NCBI RefSeq assembly: GCF_030068455.1
Contig: NZ_JAQOSQ010000003.1
Coordinates: forward strand, 62,001-126,000
Direction: 5' to 3'
Length of the DNA stretch: 64,000 bases
Origin: Roseofilum casamattae BLCC-M143
Lineage (GTDB): Bacteria > Cyanobacteriota > Cyanobacteriia > Cyanobacteriales > Desertifilaceae
Positions 9,701 through 16,665 of the stretch are shown here, piece by piece. Every line of letters begins with the position of its first letter. Within the stretch, counting starts at the first letter, position 1. The notes beneath the pieces are model-generated. The model was not told the origin of the DNA, did no database searches, and saw nothing but the letters and a program-made list of their open reading frames with translations. The translations under genes and the position numbers were made by a program.

Positions 9701-11899
9701 ATAGACTTTTTCTTCCAGATTCCGTTGCGACTGACCGCTGGGTGCCGTAATTCCATTGGTCTTGCCGTCGTAATTAATACCGGAACCTTTAATGATGCCG
9801 TAAATGCGATCGCCATCAGCCACCGCATCCTGATAAGATTTTAACATCACAATCCCGCAGCCTTCGCTCCAGACAATCCCGGAAGCTTCTGCATCGAATG
9901 TGCGACAGCGTCCGTGGGGGGAGAGCATCTTATACTGACTGGTGACAATATTTTGCGTCGGAGTCAGCATCAGGGTAATGCCACCGGCGAGTGCTATTTC
10001 CGACTCTCCGCGCTGAATGCTTTCGCAGGCTTGATGGATAGCGACGAGAGAAGAAGAACAAGCCGTTTCAATGGCCATTACGGGGCCGCGCAAGTCGAGG
10101 AAATAGGCAATGCGCGCGGGAAGAACCGATACTGAGTTTCCGGTGAGCACTTGGCGATCGCTATAGTGTCCCGATCGCAGCAGTACTTCGGTATAATCTC
10201 CGTTGGCGGCGCCGACGAATACGCCACAAGCTTGTCCTTTTAAAGATTCCGGAGCATAACCGGCATCTTCAATGGCGTGATAAGTTTCTTCTAAGAAAAT
10301 GCGATGCTGGGGTTCCATGTACTCCGCTTCACCGGGAGAAATCTTAAAGAAAAATGGGTCGAATTTATCCACATCGTCGATAAATCCGCTCCATTTAGAG
10401 TAAGATGTATTTGGATTATTGGGGTCGGGGTCGTACCATTGTTCGCGGGGCCATTTCTCTACAGGAACTTCGTCGATACTATCTACGCCGTTTTTCAAGT
10501 TTTCCCAAAATTCTTGCCAGCTATTCGCACCAGGATAGCGACAGGATATGCCAATGATGGCGATATCTGTCGTCGATCGAGATGTAGAAATAGAGTCCTT
10601 CGGTTGAGTCAGCGACGCTATTTGTTTTTCGGATAACTGAGGCTTTGGCTCGTCAAAGAGTAAATGTTCTGCTGCTGCTAACGATAATTCTCCTAACTGC
10701 AACTTGGATAATAAGTCTTCCGTTACTTCAGCACCGTTTTCTTCCTCTCCGAGTAAAAGAGCTTCGGCTTGTGCTAAATCGATATCGCCTAACTGTAATT
10801 GCGATAAGATATCTTCGCCAGGTTGCGCGTCTGCCAAAAGAAGTTGCTCGGCATCATCTAAAGAGAGTTCGCCTATTTGTAATTTGGATAAGATAGTCTC
10901 GGAATTATCCAGTTCTCCCAAAAGAAGTTGCTCGGCGTCGTCTAAAGATAGCGCGCCTATTTGTAATTGGGATAAGATATCCGAAGAACTCTCTGGTTTT
11001 CCTAAGAGCATCTCTTCTGCATCGTCTAGAGATAATTTGCCTGTTTGTAGCTGCGATAAGAGCTGTTCGTTATCTTGTTTTTTCCGATAACCATTTGCAG
11101 CACTCCCATTCTCGAAACGAGCGGCCGGACTATTTTGATTTCCCTCGCCAAAAAGAGTATTAATTAACGTAGCAACTTCCGGTTGATGGAAGGTAATCTC
11201 GTGCATGGCCACTTCTTGCGCCGTAATTTGAGGTAACTTGTTGCGAATATCGGCGTTTAAATGTTGTTTGAGAGTAACTAGAGATAGTCTGGGTTTTTCG
11301 GCCAGTTGCTGGGCTAACTTCCGCGCGTGAGGTAATACTTGTTTGCGCGGTAATACGGGAAAAGGAACGCCCCGCGCTGCTAGCTGTTTTCCGCGATAGT
11401 TATCCGCCGTATACATCAGCTCGCTACCGAGAACTTTGCCCAGTTTTTCCGGCACAATTAGGGTACATCCCATTCCGGGAGTAAACCCATATTTCATAAA
11501 GTTAGTGGTGTAAATACTTTCTTGGCTTAACACCACTAAATCCCCATAGAGTCCCATGACGAAACCGCCGCCAATGCCGTGACCTTGCATGGCAGAAATG
11601 ACGGGAACTTTGCAGTCGAGCACAATGCGGAAAAAGTCGAGGTCGTCGAATTTAATCTCGCGGTTGTGGATGCGAATTAGTTCTTCTTTGGTTCCCCCAG
11701 AACAGAAGTAATTGCCATACCCAGTGAGAATAACCACCTTATACGACTCGTTGCGATTAACTTCGCCAAAACAGCCATAAAGTCCGTCAATCAACCCGTG
11801 AGAAAAGGTATTGCGGTATTCTTCATCTTGCATGGTAATCTGTACGACACCATTGCCCAATTCAGTTAGGCGAACCACTCCCGATGTTACGTTTGCCAC
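6707..11899 (-). CDS. Single-module PKS: ECH2 - repeat linker - KS - AT - ACP - TE
   Basis: This 1730-residue enzyme uses the GTG at 11899, preceded by AAGGAG; a longer frame to 12013 would lie inside the upstream gene. Residues 1-255 are an ECH2-type crotonase of the beta-branching family (FCSGGTKEEL, QGHGIGGG, TTNFMKYGFTPG), expected to decarboxylate a methylglutaconyl-ACP intermediate. Residues about 276-416 hold five short helical repeats. The KS (about 445-870) has ETACSSS, EAHGTGT and KTNIGH, so it is active. The AT (about 960-1260) has GHSVGEY and HAFH, typical of malonyl-CoA selection. The ACP (about 1385-1465) has GFDSL with the phosphopantetheine Ser. The C-terminal thioesterase (about 1485-1725) has GHSMGA. 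There is no KR, DH, ER or methyltransferase. The gene overlaps ECH1 by 13 bases, implying translational coupling. Confidence 0.95.
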   Translation of the reverse strand: MANVTSGVVRLTELGNGVVQITMQDEEYRNTFSHGLIDGLYGCFGEVNRNESYKVVILTGYGNYFCSGGTKEELIRIHNREIKFDDLDFFRIVLDCKVPVISAMQGHGIGGGFVMGLYGDLVVLSQESIYTTNFMKYGFTPGMGCTLIVPEKLGKVLGSELMYTADNYRGKQLAARGVPFPVLPRKQVLPHARKLAQQLAEKPRLSLVTLKQHLNADIRNKLPQITAQEVAMHEITFHQPEVATLINTLFGEGNQNSPAARFENGSAANGYRKKQDNEQLLSQLQTGKLSLDDAEEMLLGKPESSSDILSQLQIGALSLDDAEQLLLGELDNSETILSKLQIGELSLDDAEQLLLADAQPGEDILSQLQLGDIDLAQAEALLLGEEENGAEVTEDLLSKLQLGELSLAAAEHLLFDEPKPQLSEKQIASLTQPKDSISTSRSTTDIAIIGISCRYPGANSWQEFWENLKNGVDSIDEVPVEKWPREQWYDPDPNNPNTSYSKWSGFIDDVDKFDPFFFKISPGEAEYMEPQHRIFLEETYHAIEDAGYAPESLKGQACGVFVGAANGDYTEVLLRSGHYSDRQVLTGNSVSVLPARIAYFLDLRGPVMAIETACSSSLVAIHQACESIQRGESEIALAGGITLMLTPTQNIVTSQYKMLSPHGRCRTFDAEASGIVWSEGCGIVMLKSYQDAVADGDRIYGIIKGSGINYDGKTNGITAPSGQSQRNLEEKVYEKLEINPATISFVEAHGTGTPLGDPIEMDALTEVFSQYTQEKQYCPIGSVKTNIGHTAWAAGVASVIKAALCLSDRQLVPSLHYNTPNPHIDFANSPFYVNTELKPWQHPGVEPRRVAVSSLGFSGTNAHAILEEAPVIQIKDSNACQNRPLYLLPLSAKSSGSLETLARNYRDYLGNAPEENIADICYTASIGRSHFPYRLAVTGSSCAELLQNLSDSRITETQTSKPKIAFLFTGQGSQYENMGRELYANEPVFRQALDQCDELLRAELNLSLVSLLYPETVSETSILDQTQYTQPALFSIEYALAKLWQSWGIQPNIVMGHSVGEYVAATIAGIFSLADGIKLIAARGRLMQQLPAGGTMVAVMASEATILPLLEPHPDVEIAAINGPESVVISGKINAITEIVASLTANGIKNKQLQVSHAFHSSLMEPMLAEFATIASGITYYMPQIPVISNVTGSQLDRDMATADYWVNHIRKPVRFAQGMDTLNRGEYDIFLEVGPHPILLGMGRKCLPESAIAWLPSLRRGGDNWEYMLSSLAELYQRGARVDWSQFSGDGHRKVSLPTYPFERQRYWVEGEQNGLPFNQLGSLNVDTLVEQIKANEKLTKTEIKVLPKLLKVLQNYQPKPEVAPEPEPSSDSSNILAQLQRVSPEECEKKLIEYLQEKARKLLKVKGDRALNLQHSLLDLGFDSLSIIDLKNSIETDLQISLSVNQMMSGPSIATLAQQLVPALQNSTETLSLDISNSDNSSASWFAYHQTRQEAQTRLFCFHPWGSSASLFQQWSSQLSSQIEILPIQLPGRQQRIDETPIINFSELIETLGEVIHPYSDKPLALFGHSMGAIVAFEVARVLQNKYNTQPVHLFVSGAKPPSEIAWLDQLLSLSEDEKLQYLLDISDIPETIMSDRALLDEFMTIFNSDLKLVESYTYTPEVTLTCPISSISGIDDPILTSNELSQWSNYSTGSFATNRFPGKHMYFDRSQSLLLKTIDDVLTARHK
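10650..11070 (-). repeat. Five tandem SHOCT-like helical hairpin repeats inside the PKS
   Basis: The linker between the ECH2 and KS domains contains five copies of a roughly 22-residue unit with the consensus ILSQLQxGxLSLDDAEQLLL, spaced by short acidic or polar connectors of variable length. Each looks like helix - Gly turn - helix, resembling the SHOCT-like or DUF2089-type motif (hydrophobic-L..G.I..EEA..LL). The copies differ at the DNA level, so this is an old or selected repeat and not a recent slippage product. It may be an oligomerisation or docking scaffold for the free cassette enzymes or the acyl carrier protein. I know of no described equivalent in this position. Confidence 0.85.
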
Positions 11900-12651
11900 G
11901 GATATACTCCTTCTTGCACGAACCGACGAATGCTTTCTTGAATTTGGCGATCGCTCACCAATCCCGATATCGTATCTACAGCCAGCTCTTGGGTTTGAGC
12001 GTCCATCATCCACAGTTTATTACTGTAGTTTTTCAGTCGTTTAATTCCAGCAGGGGGTAAGAACTTTAACCGGCGAAAGTATTGCCGTAAAGTTTTCTCC
12101 GCATCCGGACTAAATTCATCGACCAAACCCCATTCCCGCGCTTGGGAAACCGAAATTTGTTGAGTGGTTAAGGCCAGACGATAAGCTTTGTGAAATCCGA
12201 TGCGCCGAATCAGAAATGGAAGCACGCAAGCAGGAAGCAAACTAAATAGTAATTCCGATAACACAAACGTCGCTGTTTCGTCGGCAATGACCAAATCGCT
12301 GGCCGCCACAAATCCCACACCTCCAGCTTGCACTCTTCCCCGGACTAATGACACCACCACTTTGCTGTTTTGGGTCATTTCCTTGCAAATATTATAGTAA
12401 TTGTCCGAGCTACTTTTTGGGTCGCCTACTCGATTATCGGCAATTTCCTGAAAATCCATGCCCGTACAAAAGACATCGGGCAACCCTTCGAGGACAATAA
12501 TTTTAATGGTTTCATCCTCTTCAGCCATTTGCAGCGCGATTAATAGTTCTGCTGTCAGTTGACTGTTAATCGTATTATTAGCTTCCGGACGGTAAATTTG
12601 AATCCGTTGCACCGCTGGGAGATAATTAATTCTAAGCGTTTGGTAGTCCAT
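11887..12651 (-). CDS. ECH1-type enoyl-CoA hydratase/isomerase of the beta-branching cassette
   Basis: This 254-residue crotonase-family protein has the first oxyanion-hole segment near residue 60 (DVFCTGMDFQE) and the second near residue 110 (VRGRVQAGGVGFVAASDLVIA), followed by the LPACVLPFLIRRIG helix. This pattern matches the ECH1 dehydratases of beta-branching cassettes (PksH/CurE type), which dehydrate HMG-ACP to 3-methylglutaconyl-ACP. Its position directly between the HMGS gene (15-base gap upstream) and the ECH2 domain (13-base overlap downstream) supports this. ATG at 12649-12651 is the start. It is the dedicated dehydratase by context; primary sequence alone does not separate hydratase from isomerase. 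Confidence 0.9.
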   Translation of the reverse strand: MDYQTLRINYLPAVQRIQIYRPEANNTINSQLTAELLIALQMAEEDETIKIIVLEGLPDVFCTGMDFQEIADNRVGDPKSSSDNYYNICKEMTQNSKVVVSLVRGRVQAGGVGFVAASDLVIADETATFVLSELLFSLLPACVLPFLIRRIGFHKAYRLALTTQQISVSQAREWGLVDEFSPDAEKTLRQYFRRLKFLPPAGIKRLKNYSNKLWMMDAQTQELAVDTISGLVSDRQIQESIRRFVQEGVYPWQT

Positions 12652-12666
12652 GGTTGCGATCGCTCC

Positions 12667-13926
12667 TTACACCCACTCGTATTCGCGGTGAAACTCTTTA
12701 ATCTGTTTTAAGACTAAGCGTCCGCTTCCAGCAAAGTGTTTCCAAATTTCCGGGAATACCTGATAGTCTAAAGTTACATTGCGCGTTCCGAAAGAAACTG
12801 CCCCGCTTTTAATTAACAGGGCTTCGTATTCCTCGATATTCAACTCATAGCGGTTGGATAAATGAGCGCCAATATTGCGTTTGGCTTGTCGTGCTTTCGC
12901 TTCCGGAGTCACTACGCCGCTATAAAATTCGGAGCAACATCCAGAACCATAAGAAAACAAACCAATCCGTTTCCCTTGGTGAAATTCCCCATTATCAATG
13001 GTACTTGCCAGAGATAAGAGTACTGTCGCTGCCAGAATGTTTCCGACTTGCTGGCAATAGACTAATCCCGGCATCACTCGGCGTTGGAAATCAGCTTCGA
13101 TATCTACCGGTTTCGCCCGTTTAAATTTGCGCATCATGCTGCGGTGCGCGCCTTTCACCATGCCGCCAAAGGGAGTATGGAAACTGAGATAGTCAAATGT
13201 TTTTTCGTAGTCAACATCATCGACTCGTTCTTGATATTGACGGTAGGCATTTTCGCAACAATCTAAAAAGGAGAGTAAAGATAAATCTGCATCCCCCGCT
13301 TCGGAGTCGGGAGTGGGACGACAGGTATCCATCACTTCATAGCCATAATAGCCATTACAGCCCACATCTACTTGCAAAATATGGGGAGTATCGCTGACTA
13401 AGATCGCAACAGCTCCGGAGCCATTACTCGGTTCGGCAAATGAGGCATCTTCGGTTAATCCTTCTCCTCCTTCTTCAATAATGAATCGAGATAAATCCGT
13501 GGCGATGACTAAGGCTTTTGCACCAGGGGAGGTTTGAGCTAAAACAAAGTTTAAAGCCATCTGCAGTCCGGCAGTGCTCGAGTAGCAGGCTTGCTTTAAC
13601 TCGAACATGCGACAATTGCGATTGAGTCCTAAATAATCGTGGATGTAGGTGCTCATTGATTTACCGAAGTCGATTCCCGATTCGCTACAGGTAATGACAA
13701 GTTCGATACGTTTTTTCTCGTCTTCACCGAGATCGTCGATAATCGGTTTAGCGGCATTAACGGCAAAAGAAACCGGATCTTCGTAGGGCATTGCCAGACT
13801 TTTTTCTTTCATCAGCAGGTTTTCAAATCGAGTGGGATCGAGTTGCCGCGCTCGTGCTAAAACTCCTACATCTAGTTTTGCTGCTCCTCCATAGATATTC
13901 AGAGCTTCGATACCAACTGATTTCAT
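12667..13926 (-). CDS. HMG-CoA synthase-like beta-branching enzyme (HMGS/HCS)
   Basis: This 419-residue thiolase-fold enzyme resembles the 3-hydroxy-3-methylglutaryl synthases of PKS clusters (PksG/CurD type). The catalytic Cys lies in QACYSST near residue 113, the catalytic His in LSFHTPFGGMV near residue 250, and the glycine-rich end FSYGSGCCSEF is typical. It is expected to condense acetyl-ACP from the free carrier protein with the beta-ketone of the PKS-bound chain, giving an HMG-like ACP intermediate. No mevalonate genes surround it, and cyanobacteria normally use the MEP route, which argues against a role in isoprenoid supply. The start ATG at 13924-13926 has AGGGGAA upstream. Confidence 0.95.
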   Translation of the reverse strand: MKSVGIEALNIYGGAAKLDVGVLARARQLDPTRFENLLMKEKSLAMPYEDPVSFAVNAAKPIIDDLGEDEKKRIELVITCSESGIDFGKSMSTYIHDYLGLNRNCRMFELKQACYSSTAGLQMALNFVLAQTSPGAKALVIATDLSRFIIEEGGEGLTEDASFAEPSNGSGAVAILVSDTPHILQVDVGCNGYYGYEVMDTCRPTPDSEAGDADLSLLSFLDCCENAYRQYQERVDDVDYEKTFDYLSFHTPFGGMVKGAHRSMMRKFKRAKPVDIEADFQRRVMPGLVYCQQVGNILAATVLLSLASTIDNGEFHQGKRIGLFSYGSGCCSEFYSGVVTPEAKARQAKRNIGAHLSNRYELNIEEYEALLIKSGAVSFGTRNVTLDYQVFPEIWKHFAGSGRLVLKQIKEFHREYEWV

Positions 13927-13973
13927 AGATTCCCCTAGAGCGTTTGCACCGATTATACTATATTAATACTATT

Positions 13974-14834
13974 TTAATGGGACGATCGCAGCCAATTCGC
14001 GATCGCCTCGATCTGGGATACCTCAGTCAAGGATGGCGGGTGTCCGCAACCTGCAATCTCCAAAACCGTGAGGTCGCGATCGGAAGATTTCATTGTTGCT
14101 ACAGTTTCTGGTAATAGCATGTCTGATTCTTGTCCGTGTAACCCTAAAATGGGACAAGTGAGAGCAGACCAACTCTCCCAAAATTCTAGAGGTTTAACCT
14201 GCTTTGGTGAAATCCCTCGCAGAGGCCCCAGAATATCGGGATCGTAGTGTAATTTGTAGGTGCGATCGCTGTTTAATTGAACTTGATTTTTCGCTAAGGT
14301 TTCCCATTGCGCATCTGTGGTGCGTCCGGTGGGACCATAGCGTCGGCGAATATAAGTTTGCACCTCGCTCCAAGAATTCAACGTGGGGTGTTGGGAGTTT
14401 TCTCGAATCGTTCGTTTTAGTCCTTCAACGGCGAGAAAAGGGCCGATATCGTTCATAACCAATCGACGAATTATCTGCGGATATTTGGCGGCAATAAACA
14501 TGCCAATCAGCCCACCCATGGAAGTTCCAAGAAAATCGAACTCACTGAGATTTAGGTGTTGGATTAAAGTTAACATATCGCTGATATAAACCGGAAAGCC
14601 ATAATCCGAGGAATCGGCTAGCCAGTCACTTTTTCCGCGACCGACTACGTCGGGACAAATAATTCGATATTCCTGTTGCAGAGCCATGGCGAGATCGTCA
14701 AAATCTCGTCCGGTGCTGCTGATTCCATGGACGCAAATTAACACATTTTCGTTATGGCGATCGCCCCATTCCACATAAGCTATCTTATGGGTTCCGTGAG
14801 GGTCTTGGCATTCAACGTAATGATAATCAACCAC
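13974..14834 (-). CDS. Alpha/beta hydrolase inside the beta-branching cluster
   Basis: This 286-residue alpha/beta hydrolase has the oxyanion HG motif (LICVHGISS) near residue 36, DVVGRGKSDW, the nucleophile elbow GTSMGG near residue 105, an acid-region LGLHGQESD, and the catalytic His in GCGHPPSL near residue 262. It is thus complete, unlike the hydrolase at 2074. The GTG at 14834 is preceded by GAGGAGAGATC, a strong ribosome site. It lies between the decarboxylating KS and the HMGS gene. This is not a standard cassette position, so it may hydrolyse a released thioester, lactone or ester product, or proofread stalled carrier proteins. Confidence 0.9.
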   Translation of the reverse strand: MVDYHYVECQDPHGTHKIAYVEWGDRHNENVLICVHGISSTGRDFDDLAMALQQEYRIICPDVVGRGKSDWLADSSDYGFPVYISDMLTLIQHLNLSEFDFLGTSMGGLIGMFIAAKYPQIIRRLVMNDIGPFLAVEGLKRTIRENSQHPTLNSWSEVQTYIRRRYGPTGRTTDAQWETLAKNQVQLNSDRTYKLHYDPDILGPLRGISPKQVKPLEFWESWSALTCPILGLHGQESDMLLPETVATMKSSDRDLTVLEIAGCGHPPSLTEVSQIEAIANWLRSSH

Positions 14835-14870
14835 GATCTCTCCTCGGATTTAGTCGGGAATTTTGTCACA

Positions 14871-16121
14871 TTAATAGCGACTAAACACTAGGGAAGCATT
14901 CATCCCTGCAAAGGCAAAACTATTGCTAATAGCATAAGCGATATTAGCAGATCTAGAGCTATTCGCGACCCAATTAAGATCGGAGTCAATCGGATTGACC
15001 AAATTATTACTTGGGTGACAGAAGTTATGCTTCATTTGCACTAAGGTGGCTATTGCTTCCACAACACCAGCCCCTGTTAAACAGTGACCGGTTAATGATT
15101 TAGTAGCATTAATTAGGCAATTCGACAAGCCCACGGATTTTAAGGCTGCAACTTCCGTGCGATCGCCCAACGGCGAACTCGTTCCATGGGGATTCGCGTA
15201 GTCAATTTGTTCGGCTTGTAACTCGGACATCGCCAAAGCTGCCCTCATGGCTTTCTCCTCCCCGGCTTGAGATGGCGCTGATGTTCGATTGCCATCCAAC
15301 CCTAATCCCCATCCGAGCAAGTCTCCATAAGACTTTGCGCCTCTAGTTCCCGAACTGTCCGCTCTCTCCAAAACTAAGACGCCGCAGCCTTCGCCATAAA
15401 TAAACCCGTTATGGTCTCGGTCAAAAGGACGACAGGCAAGCTCTGGATTATCCGCAAATTTATCGCTGCCCATGGCTCCCAAATTGCGCAATCCTTGGCA
15501 TTCCCAAGATGACAGATCGAACAAAGTTCCCACAACAATACTGACATCAGCCGCTCCCGACTGAATCTGCCGCGCCCCATGAATAATTGCCACAGCGCCG
15601 CTAGCAGAAGCCCCGCCAACGCTGTAGCCTTCTCCTTGAATCTGGAAGCATTGCGAGAGAATACCGACCAAATCCGTATCCCAAACCGTCAGTCCGTAGG
15701 TGGGACGGATAAACTGGGGACGATCGCGATACTTTTGCCACATCTGTTGCTGCGATCGCCGTTCAAAATTTGACCCGCCGACGACCAAACCAATGCGATC
15801 GCGCTCCAGTCCGCGTTCGGCGATCGCCGCATCCAACGATGCATCCTTCCATGCTTCAGTCACTGCCAGAGTTGCCACCTGGGAACTCCAACCTGCCGTG
15901 CGCAAGATGCCGCTATGTTGAGGCAATACCGACCTAACATCGATTTCCGGCAGCTCTGCTCCCAGAAATGGCGGAGAACCTTCTCGTCCCGGTCGCTGTA
16001 AATATCCGAATGCCGTTTTACCGTCGCGCAAAGCCTGAGTAAAATCGGGAACATTTTGGGCGATCGCCGTCACAATACCCATTCCAGTAACTTTGATACC
16101 TGGTGGAGGCAAATATTTCAT
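14871..16121 (-). CDS. Decarboxylative ketosynthase-like protein (KS with Cys-to-Ser)
   Basis: This 416-residue FabF-like ketosynthase has both catalytic His motifs (NPHGTSSPLGD near residue 310 and KSLTGHCLTGAG near residue 345), but the active-site Cys is Ser in VGGASASG near residue 170. That substitution is the hallmark of free KS-like decarboxylases in HCS cassettes (PksF/CurC type), which convert malonyl-ACP to the acetyl-ACP donor for HMGS. It lies between the free acyl carrier gene (67-base gap) and the hydrolase, in the usual cassette order. It should not condense chains itself. Start ATG at 16119-16121. Confidence 0.94.
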   Translation of the reverse strand: MKYLPPPGIKVTGMGIVTAIAQNVPDFTQALRDGKTAFGYLQRPGREGSPPFLGAELPEIDVRSVLPQHSGILRTAGWSSQVATLAVTEAWKDASLDAAIAERGLERDRIGLVVGGSNFERRSQQQMWQKYRDRPQFIRPTYGLTVWDTDLVGILSQCFQIQGEGYSVGGASASGAVAIIHGARQIQSGAADVSIVVGTLFDLSSWECQGLRNLGAMGSDKFADNPELACRPFDRDHNGFIYGEGCGVLVLERADSSGTRGAKSYGDLLGWGLGLDGNRTSAPSQAGEEKAMRAALAMSELQAEQIDYANPHGTSSPLGDRTEVAALKSVGLSNCLINATKSLTGHCLTGAGVVEAIATLVQMKHNFCHPSNNLVNPIDSDLNWVANSSRSANIAYAISNSFAFAGMNASLVFSRY

Positions 16122-16188
16122 GATTACAGCTAAGTTAGCACTCGAAGGAAACGAGAGGCAAACGGCTATTTGCCCCGAATATTAATTA

Positions 16189-16431
16189 TCACAATTTCGA
16201 CACAAATACATCGGCGAGTTCTCCAATATTCTTCGCACCAGCCAGCTCGACTAGAGGAACACTTAGATCTAAATCTTCCATCACCATCATCAGCACTTCC
16301 GCTCGATCCACGGAATTAAGCCCTAACCCTTTAAGGCTATCCGTTGGTTCTAAGGGAGCCTCTTCCAGCTCTGGAGCAATCTCGCGGGTGGATTGTTTAA
16401 TCAGCTTGAGAACCTGTTCTTTTGTAGCCAC
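16189..16431 (-). CDS. Free acyl carrier protein of the HCS cassette
   Basis: This 80-residue four-helix acyl carrier protein has the phosphopantetheine Ser in GLGLNSVDRAEV near residue 40. The NSxDRAE context, unlike the DSL of fatty-acid ACPs, is typical of donor ACPs in beta-branching cassettes (AcpK type). It would carry malonyl, then acetyl, to HMGS. The start is GTG at 16431, preceded by GAGGAATTAATC. It is the first gene of the minus-strand cluster. The transfer of malonyl onto it needs an acyltransferase; the only one here is the cis-AT of the PKS, so FabD from primary metabolism may serve. Confidence 0.93.
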   Translation of the reverse strand: MATKEQVLKLIKQSTREIAPELEEAPLEPTDSLKGLGLNSVDRAEVLMMVMEDLDLSVPLVELAGAKNIGELADVFVSKL

Positions 16432-16665
16432 GATTAATTCCTCATCGTTGAGTTGATTTTTTGGGGATTATTATTGGTTGAGTGGCCGACTGGGTAGCCT
16501 AACTTTGAGCCACTCAGACTCGAGAGGCTAGTAGCATAACCGAACCAATACAACCGAGATTGTGTTCGATTTTACTGCATTTTATCCAAATTACTATACA
16601 CTATAAGCCAAGTCGTCGATCGCTGTTCGACGGTCTCTCCCTTTTTGTCGTGCGGAATGTGGGAT
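16432..16665 (-). promoter_or_regulatory. Leader of the PKS cluster with an 8-bp inverted repeat
   Basis: This 234-base gap separates the giant kinase from the acyl carrier gene, both on the minus strand. It contains TGAGTGGC at 16479-16486 and GCCACTCA at 16509-16516, perfect inverted arms with a 22-base spacer, about 50-85 bases before the acyl-carrier start. It is the likeliest place for the cluster promoter. The repeat could be an operator, or the hairpin could end the kinase transcript; there is no T-run beside it. No promoter hexamers are assigned. Confidence 0.4.

Noticed and set aside
12667-13926. HMGS as a mevalonate pathway enzyme
   Set aside because: No other mevalonate gene is present and it lies inside the ACP, KS, ECH1 and ECH2 cassette.
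2074-16431. Reading the cluster as a trans-AT PKS
   Set aside because: The module carries its own AT with GHSVGEY and HAFH motifs, so it is a cis-AT enzyme.
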